Positions 26,029 through 33,603 of a stretch of DNA of 40,415 nt are shown piece by piece. The notes below the pieces were generated by a model, which made no database searches, was not told where the DNA came from, and was given only the letters and a program-made list of their open reading frames with translations. Source of the DNA: JBKPNX01 sp046732855 (GTDB lineage: Bacteria; Pseudomonadota; Alphaproteobacteria; Geminicoccales; Geminicoccaceae); assembly GCA_046732855.1 (NCBI GenBank), contig JBKPNX010000036.1, positions 1 to 40,415 on the forward strand, read 5' to 3'. Position 1 is the stretch's first letter. Each line of letters begins with the position of its first letter. The position numbers and the translations under genes are program-made.

Positions 26029-26651
26029 ACGCAACAGCCTGATCCGGATACATGCTGACCTGACATGTACCGAGGTGCCGTGACCCCCACCCATCTGGCG
26101 ACCTAGCAGCGCTGACGAAAACGCACGCGACCCACTCTCTCCCAGATCCTCAGAGGCCGATCACCAGATAATCGAGGCTTACTGCGCAAGGTGACCGGAT
26201 CATATTCACGCCGCCGGGAGGAGTATGTGTCCGAGCACGACTGCCGAAGGCGGCTACCGTAAACAGGCCGGTGCTCGAGCGCTCGAGGCTGATCGCGCTC
26301 ATTGAGTTACGTGAACCGGCATCCCGCATTTACAGCCGAAGCCTTGCACGTCGACGGTTTTTGTAGCCTGGCATCGTATCACCACGCCGGGTGGGCGAGA
26401 CGAGCAAAGACCGGCCATTCCGAAAATCCACCAAAAACGCATGGACCGTGAACTGGCTCACAATCTGCACGCATCGCATGTGCCATCAATGGGGCTCTGG
26501 CGGAAGCAGCAGGATCCTGGGGTGCCGGACAAAGCCCATTCGGCGAACGTCCGGTAAAATTTCTTGAAGACAGACTGCGACCCCATGCCGATGCTCTCTT
26601 CGACCCAGATTTGGTGACTACGGATTCTGAATCTGAAGAATGGAGGATTCT
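26029..26651. other. Gene-free stretch after valS, start of the lower-GC segment
   Basis: About 623 bp with lower GC than flanking genes and no supported gene. It has a perfect 14-bp palindrome, CTCGAGCGCTCGAG (26274-26287). A 26-codon frame at 26225-26305 follows a GGGAGGAG site, but it is too short to support. An antisense frame near 26379-26720 reads as non-coding. It may be a relic of acquired DNA; I find no recognisable transposase or terminal repeat. Confidence 0.5.
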
Positions 26652-26981
26652 ATGAAAATGCTTCGTCGTATCGTAATCTCGTTCCTTACGGTTTCTTGCC
26701 TCCTTCTCCCCAGCGTACACGCTAGGGCAGAGTATGCAACGATGACCTTAATAAATCGATCAAGCCAAAACCTCTTTCGGTTCTATGCCACCCCTACTTT
26801 CAGCGGCACTTGGGGCGCAGATCTTCTAGATTGGAATGGGTTACAGCCAGGCTACCAAAAGACATTCTATCTTCCCAATGGCACTTGTCTCTATCACCTC
26901 AAGGTCGTGACACTGTCTGGGGTCGAAATCAACAGACCCAACCAGAATATATGTGGTTTCAAGTGGACCATCTATGACTGA
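26652..26981 (+). CDS. Small secreted protein of unknown function
   Basis: 109 residues. A signal peptide (about 1-30, MKMLRRIVISFLTVS then LLLPSVHARAEYA) predicts export to the periplasm or outside. The mature part is a single small beta-rich domain: TLINRSSQNLFRFYATPT, GTWGADLLDWNGLQPGY, TCLYHLKVV, then NICGFKWTIYD. The pattern NRSS...WGxDLL...L.PG...C.Y.LKV reminds me of a family of small exported proteins found in cyanobacteria and proteobacteria, often with a Cys pair that could form a disulfide (here the CLYHLK and ICGFKW cysteines). I recall no function. GGAGG lies 5 bases before the ATG, an excellent ribosome site. Base and codon use are clearly poorer in GC than the neighbours, so it was probably acquired. 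Confidence 0.75.
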   Translation: MKMLRRIVISFLTVSCLLLPSVHARAEYATMTLINRSSQNLFRFYATPTFSGTWGADLLDWNGLQPGYQKTFYLPNGTCLYHLKVVTLSGVEINRPNQNICGFKWTIYD

Positions 26982-27000
26982 TCGCCGAGGCGGCGAATGC

Positions 27001-27028
27001 AGACCGGCTCCAACCTTGGAGCCGGTCT
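27001..27028 (+). terminator. Hairpin after the small secreted gene
   Basis: AGACCGGCTCC (27001-27011) pairs with GGAGCCGGTCT (27018-27028) around AACCTT; AA and TT can pair also. It starts 19 bp after the stop codon. There is no T-run after it, so it is a plausible but not classic terminator. Confidence 0.55.
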
Positions 27029-27091
27029 GAGCGCCGCACTGCGCGCCGATGACGGCGTAGACAGTTACAAGGACATTAAGGAGCGAAAAAG

Positions 27092-27637
27092 ATGACTGCT
27101 GAAGTATTTTCATTCCTACTTGGTGGTTTATTAATTGTCACCGGAATTCTCGGCGGAGGTTTTGAAGTAAAGGAGTTAAAAATTCCCACGGTTAGATGGC
27201 CCACTAGGCTCATAGCTGTCTTAGGCGGCATATTTTTCATCGGTCTGGCTATGGAGCTCTCCGGTAATGTCCCCCATGTTGCGGTCGCTGACACCACGAA
27301 GCCATCGTCACAATCGCTGAACTTTACAATCCAAGATGAGTTGGGAGATGGACAGGTGAGTGAGCAGGTGACGGTCCTGATCAATGGGCGACAGGTGGGC
27401 GCGATAAGTGTGAATGAACATTTCCCGACGTCTGAGATCACTGTCACGGTGCCCAGCGAAGGGCGGTATAGCTACACGGCTGAAGCCGCGGGGGTATTCA
27501 GAGGCGAAGCTGGTGATTTCGAGGTATTTGGCACAGGCCAGGGCATGATCGACATAGAGCCGGACAAAATTTTCAGATTAGCAGGTTCATTCAGCGGAAG
27601 TACTTGGTTAATATCTCTGGTGGAAGATGGCGAGTAA
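27092..27637 (+). CDS. Two-helix membrane protein with extracytoplasmic beta-rich domain, unknown
   Basis: 181 residues. Two transmembrane segments, VFSFLLGGLLIVTGILGGGF (about 5-24) and RLIAVLGGIFFIGLAMEL (39-56), joined by a short charged loop, FEVKELKIPTVRW. The FEVKELKIP loop between two Gly-rich helices reminds me of a membrane-anchor module fused to varied soluble domains in cyanobacteria; this is a memory, not a search. The rest (about 60-181) is beta-rich with no recognised motif: SLNFTIQDELGD, VTVLINGRQVGAISVNEHFP, YSYTAEAAGVFRGEAG. Topology (both ends in or out) would put the domain on one side only. ATG has AAGGAG 8 bases upstream. Low GC, like the gene before, which it follows by 110 bp on the same strand. 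Confidence 0.72.
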   Translation: MTAEVFSFLLGGLLIVTGILGGGFEVKELKIPTVRWPTRLIAVLGGIFFIGLAMELSGNVPHVAVADTTKPSSQSLNFTIQDELGDGQVSEQVTVLINGRQVGAISVNEHFPTSEITVTVPSEGRYSYTAEAAGVFRGEAGDFEVFGTGQGMIDIEPDKIFRLAGSFSGSTWLISLVEDGE

Positions 27638-27686
27638 ACATGTGTGTTCACGGGGCAGAATGAGTCCATGCTGCGGAAAAACAAGG

Positions 27687-27956
27687 ATGGTTCACGCCGC
27701 CCTCGGCCTCGTCGCCCCTGACATCCCAGTTCGGCCCGGGTTCGTCGTCGAGGGCATGAACCCGAGCTTCCTTCCGCGCGAGCTGGCTTCGATGGTCCCG
27801 ACTACTCTGGTCACGGTTCAGCCGGCCTTGGTGAAAGGCCAGCGTGAGTACGCGACGCTCCTCGACCTCAGCCCGGGGCCTGCCGCGGCGCCGCTGAGCG
27901 GTGCCTTGGCACCCCCTTGCTACTCGATTTGTTACCCGACCGCGTGCTACTGGTAG
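27687..27956 (+). CDS. Possible small ORF with Cys-Tyr repeated C-terminus
   Basis: 89 codons if started at the ATG at 27687; the frame is open back to an ATG at 27627 overlapping the previous gene, and another ATG lies at 27660. No start has a good ribosome site. Support is third-position GC preference like the genome's own genes from about 27690 on. No domain is recognised. The C-terminus is odd: ALAPPCYSICYPTACYW has three Cys-Tyr pairs in the last 12 residues, after a Pro/Ala-rich stretch. That could be a peptide precursor's core, a metal site or nothing. The opposite strand is also open but reads as a shadow. No modifying enzymes are adjacent. Low confidence it is a gene. Confidence 0.35.
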   Translation: MVHAALGLVAPDIPVRPGFVVEGMNPSFLPRELASMVPTTLVTVQPALVKGQREYATLLDLSPGPAAAPLSGALAPPCYSICYPTACYW

Positions 27957-28041
27957 CAACTGGCCAACACAGCGGTCCGGGAAAAGCGGTGGAATTGCTG
28001 GCTGAACGAAATGTGACGACACCGACTGGAACAGTTCCTGC

Positions 28042-29421
28042 ATGCTGAGCTGTTTTGCCGCGAACACCACGAGCGCCGCGCGGCCCATCTGGACCGTCCC
28101 GGCGGGACGGTACCGGGACTGGCTCGCGTCGCAACCGGCGCACGTGCGCGCCTGGCTCGAGGGCACTTCGTTCGAGCCCAAGGCGGGCCGCAGCGCGCTG
28201 TTGCCCGATGCCGAGAGCGCGCCGGCCGGCGCGCTCCTGCTGCTCAGCGAACCGCCCGAACCATGGGATTTCGCGGCGCTGCGCGAGCGCCTGCCGGCCG
28301 GCGACTGGCGGCTCGAGGCGGGCCGCGAAAGCCTGGACGTCGGCCAAGTAGCGCTCGGCTGGGCGCTCGCCAGCTATCGGTTCGACCGCTACCGGAAGAG
28401 CGAGTCGAAGCCCGTGCGCCTGGCCATTGCCGCGGAACCCGCCATCGAGCGCGCCAACGCCATCGCAGAAGCGGTCTTTCTCGCCCGCGACCTGATCAAC
28501 ACGCCAGCCGCGGACCTCGGCCCGGCCGAACTGGCGGAGGCCGCTGCCGCCGTCGCCCTGCGCTTTGGCGCCGAGGTCGAAGAGATCGAAGGCAAGGCGC
28601 TGCTCGACCAGGATTATCCGGCGGTCTACGCGGTGGGCCAAGCGAGCGCCCGGCCGCCGCGCCTGATCGACCTCACCTGGGGCGCCGCGAACGCGCCGAA
28701 GCTGACGCTCGTCGGCAAGGGAGTTTGCTTCGATACCGGCGGGCTCGACCTCAAGCCGTCGAGCAGCATGCAGCTGATGAAGAAAGACATGGGCGGGGCA
28801 GCGGTCACGCTCGGTCTTGCCCAGGCGACCATGGCGCTTGCCCTGCCCGTGCGCCTGCGCCTTCTGATCGGCGCGGTCGAGAACAGCGTGAGCGGTAGCA
28901 GCTTCCGTCCGGGCGACGTTCTGCATACGCGCAAGGGGCTGACGGTCGAGATCGGCAACACCGATGCGGAGGGCCGCCTCGTATTGGCCGATCTGCTGGC
29001 CGAGGCGGATCGCGAGCGGCCGGCGCTGATGATCGACTGCGCCACGCTGACCGGCGCGGCGCGGGTCGCGCTCGGCCCGGATCTGCCCGCGCTGTTCACC
29101 CCGGACGACGGGCTCGCCAAAGATCTGCTCGCGGCCGGAGGGAGCGCGTTCGAGCCGCTCTGGCGGTTGCCGCTGCACGGCCCCTATCGGGACATGATCG
29201 ACAGCCCGATCGCGGATCTCAACAATGCCGGCAAGTCCGGCGGGCCGGGCGCGATCACGGCCGCGCTGTTCCTCGAGCGCTTCGTCACCGAGACCAGGTC
29301 GTGGGCGCATCTCGACATCTTCGCCTGGAACTCGGAGAGCCGGCCGGGACGGCCCAAGGGCGGCGAGGCGACCGGTCTGCGCTCCCTACTCGCCGCGATC
29401 GAGACCCGCTTCACAAACTGA
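28042..29421 (+). CDS. Leucyl aminopeptidase family protein (M17)
   Basis: 459 residues, cytosolic. M17 metallopeptidases remove N-terminal residues from peptides using two divalent metals, often as hexamers. The C-terminal catalytic domain is complete: LVGKGVCFDTGGLDLKPS with Lys226 and Asp231, MKKDMGGAA, and the signature NTDAEGRLVLAD, which supplies Asp and Glu ligands plus the catalytic Arg. The N-terminal domain is shorter and divergent, as in the PepB-like group found in alphaproteobacteria. ATG at 28042 has no strong ribosome site; the N-terminal residues up to about 20 are uncertain. The gene marks the return to normal composition. It is the right border of the low-GC segment. Confidence 0.93.
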   Translation: MLSCFAANTTSAARPIWTVPAGRYRDWLASQPAHVRAWLEGTSFEPKAGRSALLPDAESAPAGALLLLSEPPEPWDFAALRERLPAGDWRLEAGRESLDVGQVALGWALASYRFDRYRKSESKPVRLAIAAEPAIERANAIAEAVFLARDLINTPAADLGPAELAEAAAAVALRFGAEVEEIEGKALLDQDYPAVYAVGQASARPPRLIDLTWGAANAPKLTLVGKGVCFDTGGLDLKPSSSMQLMKKDMGGAAVTLGLAQATMALALPVRLRLLIGAVENSVSGSSFRPGDVLHTRKGLTVEIGNTDAEGRLVLADLLAEADRERPALMIDCATLTGAARVALGPDLPALFTPDDGLAKDLLAAGGSAFEPLWRLPLHGPYRDMIDSPIADLNNAGKSGGPGAITAALFLERFVTETRSWAHLDIFAWNSESRPGRPKGGEATGLRSLLAAIETRFTN

Positions 29422-29677
29422 CGACGCGCGGCGGAATGGAAAGAGCCGAGCCGGCGTGGGACGGACCAAGGGCCACGCCAACGAGCCGATCTTGCCTTCC
29501 AGAGCTCGACCAGCGGGGTCAAATTCTTCCACTTTGAAGGGCTGATCTGAGCGGCGCGGGCGACGCGCGCCTGTATTGCCATCCGGTGCGCCGTCCATCA
29601 ACCTTCCTGATGCCTCGGGCGGAAGCGCGCCGATGATCGCTTGCGTTTCCGGGCTCTCGAGCTGATGTCGTTGGAGC

Positions 29678-31066
29678 ATGCTGCCAACCCTGGTCATTCT
29701 GGTGGTCGGCCTGACGCCGGCGCTGGTCGGGCCGCACACCCCGAACCTGCGGCGCCTGGCCGAGCGCGGCGCGATGCGGCCGCTCGAGACCGTCACGCCC
29801 GCGGTCACCTGCACGGTGCAGTCCACGCTCGTGACCGGGCTGCCGCCGAGCGGGCACGGCGCGGTGGCGAATGGCTGGTATTTCCGCGACCTCGCCGAAG
29901 TCTGGCTGTGGCGCCAGTCGAACCGCCTGATCGCCGGCGAGAAAATCTGGGAGGCCGGCAGGCGCCGCGACCCGGGTTTCACCTGCGCCAAGATGTTCTG
30001 GTGGTACAACATGTACGCCTCGGCCGACTGGAGCGCGACGCCGCGGCCCATGTACCCGGCGGACGGCCGCAAGATTCCGGATCACTATGCTGAACCGCCC
30101 GAGCTGCACGACGAGCTCGACGCGAGGCTAGGCCCGTTTCCCTTGTTCAAGTTCTGGGGGCCGGCCGCCGACATCACCTCCAGCGAGTGGATCACGCGCG
30201 CCACCATGCACGTGCGCGCCACGCGCAAACCGACCCTCACGCTCTGCTACCTGCCGCACCTGGACTACAACCTGCAGCGGCTCGGCCCGGACCTGAATCA
30301 TCCTCGCCTGATCAAGGACCTCAAGGAGATCGATGCTCTGGCGGGCGAGCTGATCGAGCAGGCGGAGAAGGACGGCACGCGGGTCCTCGTGGTGTCGGAA
30401 TACGGCATCACGCCGGTGCAGGACGCCGTGCACATCAACCGGGCGCTGCGCGAGGCGGGGCTGATCCGGGTGCGCGTCGAGCTGGGACGCGAGCTGCTGG
30501 ACGCCGGAGCGTCGCGCGCGTTCGCGCTGGCCGACCACCAGGTCGCACATGTCTACGTGCAGCATGGCCAGTCCGTTCCGGAAGTGAAGACGCTGCTCGA
30601 GACCGTGGCCGGCATCGAGCGGGTCCTGGACGCCGAGGGCAAGCGGGACTTCGGTCTCGACCATCCGCGCTCCGGCGAGCTGGTCGCGATCGCCGCGCCG
30701 GACCGCTGGTTCAGCTACTATTATTGGCTGGATGACGCGCGCGCCCCGGATTTTGCCCGCACGGTCGACATCCACCGCAAGCCCGGCTACGACCCGGTGG
30801 AGCTGTTCGTCGATCCCGCAATCCGGGTCCCGCCGGCCGCGATCGGCTGGCGTCTGCTCAAACGCAAGCTCGGCGCGCGCACCCTGCTGGATGTGATCTC
30901 ATTCAAGGACACGCAGCTGGTCAAAGGCTCGCACGGGCGCATCACGGACGATCCGGACCATGGGCCGCTCGTGATCTCGAGCGAGCCGGAGCTGCTGCCC
31001 GACGGTCCGGTGCCGGCGACCGACTTCAAGCGGCTCGTGCTGGCCCACGTGTTCGATCGGGCCTGA
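29678..31066 (+). CDS. Alkaline-phosphatase-superfamily protein (nucleotide pyrophosphatase-like) with atypical metal site
   Basis: 462 residues. The fold is that of type I phosphodiesterase/nucleotide pyrophosphatases: TPNLRRLAERGA, then PAVTCTVQSTLVTGLPP (nucleophile-region Thr44), GHGAVANGWYF, and LDHPRSGELVAIA late. The stretch FTCAKMFWWYNMYASADW, PRPMYPADGRKIPD and DIHRKPGYDPVELF identify a highly conserved subfamily. Compared with typical members, some metal ligands are changed: the usual Asp of the first strand (DG) is Val10 in VVGLTP, and the usual SDHG motif is SEYG in VVSEYGITPV. So activity may differ or be absent. No signal peptide, so likely cytosolic. Relatives occur with prenyltransferase-type clusters (ebo genes), but none is here. 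The start ATG has GGAG only one base upstream. Confidence 0.85.
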   Translation: MLPTLVILVVGLTPALVGPHTPNLRRLAERGAMRPLETVTPAVTCTVQSTLVTGLPPSGHGAVANGWYFRDLAEVWLWRQSNRLIAGEKIWEAGRRRDPGFTCAKMFWWYNMYASADWSATPRPMYPADGRKIPDHYAEPPELHDELDARLGPFPLFKFWGPAADITSSEWITRATMHVRATRKPTLTLCYLPHLDYNLQRLGPDLNHPRLIKDLKEIDALAGELIEQAEKDGTRVLVVSEYGITPVQDAVHINRALREAGLIRVRVELGRELLDAGASRAFALADHQVAHVYVQHGQSVPEVKTLLETVAGIERVLDAEGKRDFGLDHPRSGELVAIAAPDRWFSYYYWLDDARAPDFARTVDIHRKPGYDPVELFVDPAIRVPPAAIGWRLLKRKLGARTLLDVISFKDTQLVKGSHGRITDDPDHGPLVISSEPELLPDGPVPATDFKRLVLAHVFDRA

Positions 31067-31109
31067 GCGCGCTCTTGCCGAAGCGATGCGGACGATGACC
31101 TTCCCAGCT

Positions 31110-31742
31110 CTAACCGGCAAGCAGAGCCTGCTCGATCTGCCAGCCGCCTTCCCAGATCATCTCTACCGCCACATAGGCGATGACGATCAGACCGACCCAG
31201 GCGAGCCAACGGTAACGATCGAGCAGCCGTGCAATGATGGTGGCGGCGATGCCCATGAGCGCGATCGAGAGGATCAGGCCGCCGGCCATGATCCAGGGAT
31301 GCTCGTGCGCGGCACCGGCAACGGCGAGCACGTTGTCGAGCGACATGGAAACGTCGGCGACGATGATCTGCCAGAGCGCCTCGCCGAGCGTTTTCGATGA
31401 TTCGACCACCACTCCGGCAGCGCCCTCTTCCGCCAGCGCCTCGACCCCGACGTGCTCGGCCACTCCCTCCTGGATCTCCCGGTAGAGCTTCCAGCACACC
31501 CAGAGGAGGAGAAGGCCGCCGACGAACAGCAGGCCGACGATGTCCAGGAACCACACGGCCAGCAGCGACAGCACCACGCGCAGGGCGACCGCGCCGGCGA
31601 TGCCATAGAAGATCACCTTCTTGCGAATCGCGGCGGGAGTGCCGGCCGCCGCCATCCCGACGACGATCGCGTTGTCCCCGGAGAGGACGACGTTGATGAA
31701 GATCACCTCGAGGATGGTGGACAGTTGTGTGGAGAAGTCCAT
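31110..31742 (-). CDS. TerC/YjbE-family integral membrane protein (downstream copy)
   Basis: 210 residues with about seven hydrophobic helices. TerC-family signatures: SGDNAIVVGMAA in the first helices and ADVSMSLDNVLAVAGAA midway, with acidic residues inside the membrane that probably bind metal. YjbE-type members are thought to export Mn(II) or otherwise load metal for secreted enzymes. Helices: about 8-28, 42-62, 65-85, then 125-145, 150-170 and 178-198. ATG at 31742 has GGGAG 9 bases upstream. It lies 128 bp downstream of a second TerC gene, with which it is probably co-transcribed; both share the SMSLDNVLAVAGAA segment exactly, so they are paralogs. No yybP-ykoY manganese riboswitch motif was seen. 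Confidence 0.9.
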   Translation of the reverse strand: MDFSTQLSTILEVIFINVVLSGDNAIVVGMAAAGTPAAIRKKVIFYGIAGAVALRVVLSLLAVWFLDIVGLLFVGGLLLLWVCWKLYREIQEGVAEHVGVEALAEEGAAGVVVESSKTLGEALWQIIVADVSMSLDNVLAVAGAAHEHPWIMAGGLILSIALMGIAATIIARLLDRYRWLAWVGLIVIAYVAVEMIWEGGWQIEQALLAG

Positions 31743-31870
31743 CGCGGCAGCTCCCGGTTGCTCCGGTGTTTACCCGTGATTGGTCATGTCAGATGTGAAC
31801 CTGATCCGGACCGCTGGAGGGCCGGTTTCCGGGCTGAAGGCCGGCGGAAACGGACAGTATCGAGCATGGT

Positions 31871-32674
31871 TCACACCACCGCTGGCCTGGCGCCGCTCGG
31901 CATAAATACGGCCGCCGCCTCGCTCGGCGCGACCATGGCCGCCGCTTCGATCTCCACAACGGCCGTCGCTGTAAGCTCTGCCAGAATTTCGAGCTCCAGC
32001 AACAGCGTCCACCAAGGCATCGCAAGAGCGACGGCTTCGTGGATCTCGAACATTCCCTCCCAGATCATTCTCAGCGCAACGTACAGAATGATCGCCAGGC
32101 CGACATAAGCGATCCAGCGATGGCGCCGCAGCAGGCCGGCGATGAACGATGCCGCGGCGCCCATGAGCGCGATCGAGAGCAGAAGCCCGAAGACCAGCAC
32201 GACCGGTTGCTCGCGCGCGGCGCCGGCCACCGCGAGCACGTTGTCGAGCGACATCGAGACGTCGGCGATGATGATCTGCCACGCGGCCTGGGCGAACGTC
32301 TTGCGCGGCGCGCCTTCGGGAATTCCTTCCGACCCGTCGAGGCCGCCGACCGCGAACGCCTCTTGGGCAGCGTCCGATCCGGATGCCGTGGCGCGCAGCT
32401 CGCGCCACATCTTCCAGCATACCCACAGCAGCAGGATGCCGCCTGCGACGAGCAGGCCGACGATCGCGAGCAGCCACGTCGCGATGGTTGCGAACACGAT
32501 GCGCAGCGCCGTCGCGGCGATGATGCCGACCAAGATCGCCTTGTGCCGCTGTGCGCGGGGCAGGCCCGACGCCGCCAGGCCGATGACGATGGCGTTGTCG
32601 CCGGCGAGCACGAGGTCGATGAAGATGACCTCGAAGAAGGCGCTCACGGCCTCCGTGGTGAGAAGTTCGCTCAT
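31871..32674 (-). CDS. TerC/YjbE-family integral membrane protein (upstream copy)
   Basis: 267 residues. Signatures LAGDNAIVIGLAASG and IADVSMSLDNVLAVAGAA mark the TerC/YjbE family, as in the neighbouring paralog. Two features distinguish it: a longer loop between the halves (about 105-135, with SGSDAAQEAFAVGGLDG) and a C-terminal extension of about 50 residues rich in Glu and Ala after the last helix (LLLELEILAELTATAV). The extension is not part of the core family. ATG at 32674 has AGGTG at good spacing; an in-frame GTG 9 bases earlier has no support. First gene of a two-gene minus-strand unit. Metal transport is inferred from family, with the acidic in-membrane residues; specificity is not visible. 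Confidence 0.88.
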   Translation of the reverse strand: MSELLTTEAVSAFFEVIFIDLVLAGDNAIVIGLAASGLPRAQRHKAILVGIIAATALRIVFATIATWLLAIVGLLVAGGILLLWVCWKMWRELRATASGSDAAQEAFAVGGLDGSEGIPEGAPRKTFAQAAWQIIIADVSMSLDNVLAVAGAAREQPVVLVFGLLLSIALMGAAASFIAGLLRRHRWIAYVGLAIILYVALRMIWEGMFEIHEAVALAMPWWTLLLELEILAELTATAVVEIEAAAMVAPSEAAAVFMPSGARPAVV

Positions 32675-33029
32675 GCGGCGCACCTCGCACGTTCTGAACG
32701 TGGCGGCCGCCGTTTGCGCTCCCTGTCGAAGATCGAGGCCGAGAACGGCTGGGCCACACTGTGGTCGTCCAGTCCGACATCACAGCCGAAAGTCAGCTGT
32801 CAGAGGGGCCCGGCCTGGCGACGCTTTCTCTAGCAGAAATCCAGCCCGCCCTCAATCGGCCATCCGTCCACCCTCAAAAACTGCGGGCGCGGCCGTATGC
32901 TGAGAGGGTGAGGCGCCGGCAAAGACGATCGCGCGATGGTCGGCGATGTCGCAATCGGCTAGGGCAAGGCTCGAGGCGGCCCGCCCCGCGGCTCATGCTC
33001 GGATCGTGACTGGATGAGGAGAATCTGCG
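32675..33029. other. Divergent promoter region of the TerC pair and the DUF305 gene
   Basis: About 355 bp between divergent transcription units. I searched both strands for the yybP-ykoY manganese riboswitch and for a CueR/CsoR-type palindrome and saw neither. A weak inverted repeat, ACAGC and GCTGT, lies near 32781-32800. No gene supported. Confidence 0.5.
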
Positions 33030-33428
33030 ATGTCGGACAAGAGCTCGAGAAGGGCACTTGCGCTCGCTGCCGCAGTTGCCCTCGCTCTGCTGGCCATCGG
33101 CGGCGAACAGGCGGCGGCGCAGCATGAGCCGCAGCATGAGATGGCGGCCCCCGGCGCGGCCGCGAGCCCGGCAGACCGGGCCTACGAGGCGGCCATGGAG
33201 CGCATGCACGGCGCCATGGCGATCGAGCTCACGGGCGATCCCGATGTCGACTTCGCGCGCGCCATGATCCCCCACCACCAAGGCGCGATCGACATGGCGC
33301 GCGTGGTGCTGGAACACGGCAGCGATGCCGAGATCCGAGGCTTGGCCCAGGAGGTGATCACAGCCCAGGAGCGGGAGATCGCGTTCCTCCGTCAGTGGCT
33401 GGAGAGAAAGGGAGACAATCCGGACTGA
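33030..33428 (+). CDS. DUF305 family secreted protein
   Basis: 132 residues. Signal peptide (about 1-30, ending QAAAQ). DUF305 core: MERMHGAMAIELTGDPDVDFARAMIPHHQGAIDMARVVLEHG with the paired histidines (IPHHQ) and Met residues that identify the family. Paralogs such as CopM bind copper in the periplasm, so metal binding is plausible. The His/Met-rich N-terminal spacer (QHEPQHEM) supports that. GAGGAG lies 8 bases upstream of the ATG. It is followed at 175 bp by the methionine-repeat protein on the same strand; together they look like a metal-binding pair. Confidence 0.9.
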   Translation: MSDKSSRRALALAAAVALALLAIGGEQAAAQHEPQHEMAAPGAAASPADRAYEAAMERMHGAMAIELTGDPDVDFARAMIPHHQGAIDMARVVLEHGSDAEIRGLAQEVITAQEREIAFLRQWLERKGDNPD

Positions 33429-33603
33429 GCCGGCGGCGCGCGGTGCCCTGGCGCATGGTCAAGCTTTGATCCGAATCAATGACGATTCGCCCCCGGCGTG
33501 ATGATCGACGGCAAGCGCTCCGCGGGCGCGCCGGAGAGAGCGCCGAAGCGATGCGCAGCGCTGCGCGCACGCGGGGATCAGCGATCCTGGAGGGAGAACC
33601 GTC

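Noticed and set aside
26379..26720. Minus-strand 113-codon open frame in the accessory segment
   Set aside because: No ribosome site or signal, overlaps the well-supported secreted gene, and reads as random sequence.
27648..28181. Minus-strand 177-codon frame opposite the Cys-Tyr ORF
   Set aside because: Runs into the start of the aminopeptidase gene antisense, with no ribosome site and an Arg/Gln-rich shadow composition.
32675..33029. Manganese riboswitch (yybP-ykoY) ahead of the TerC genes
   Set aside because: The conserved GGGGAGTA-type loop was not found on the minus strand here or between the two TerC genes.
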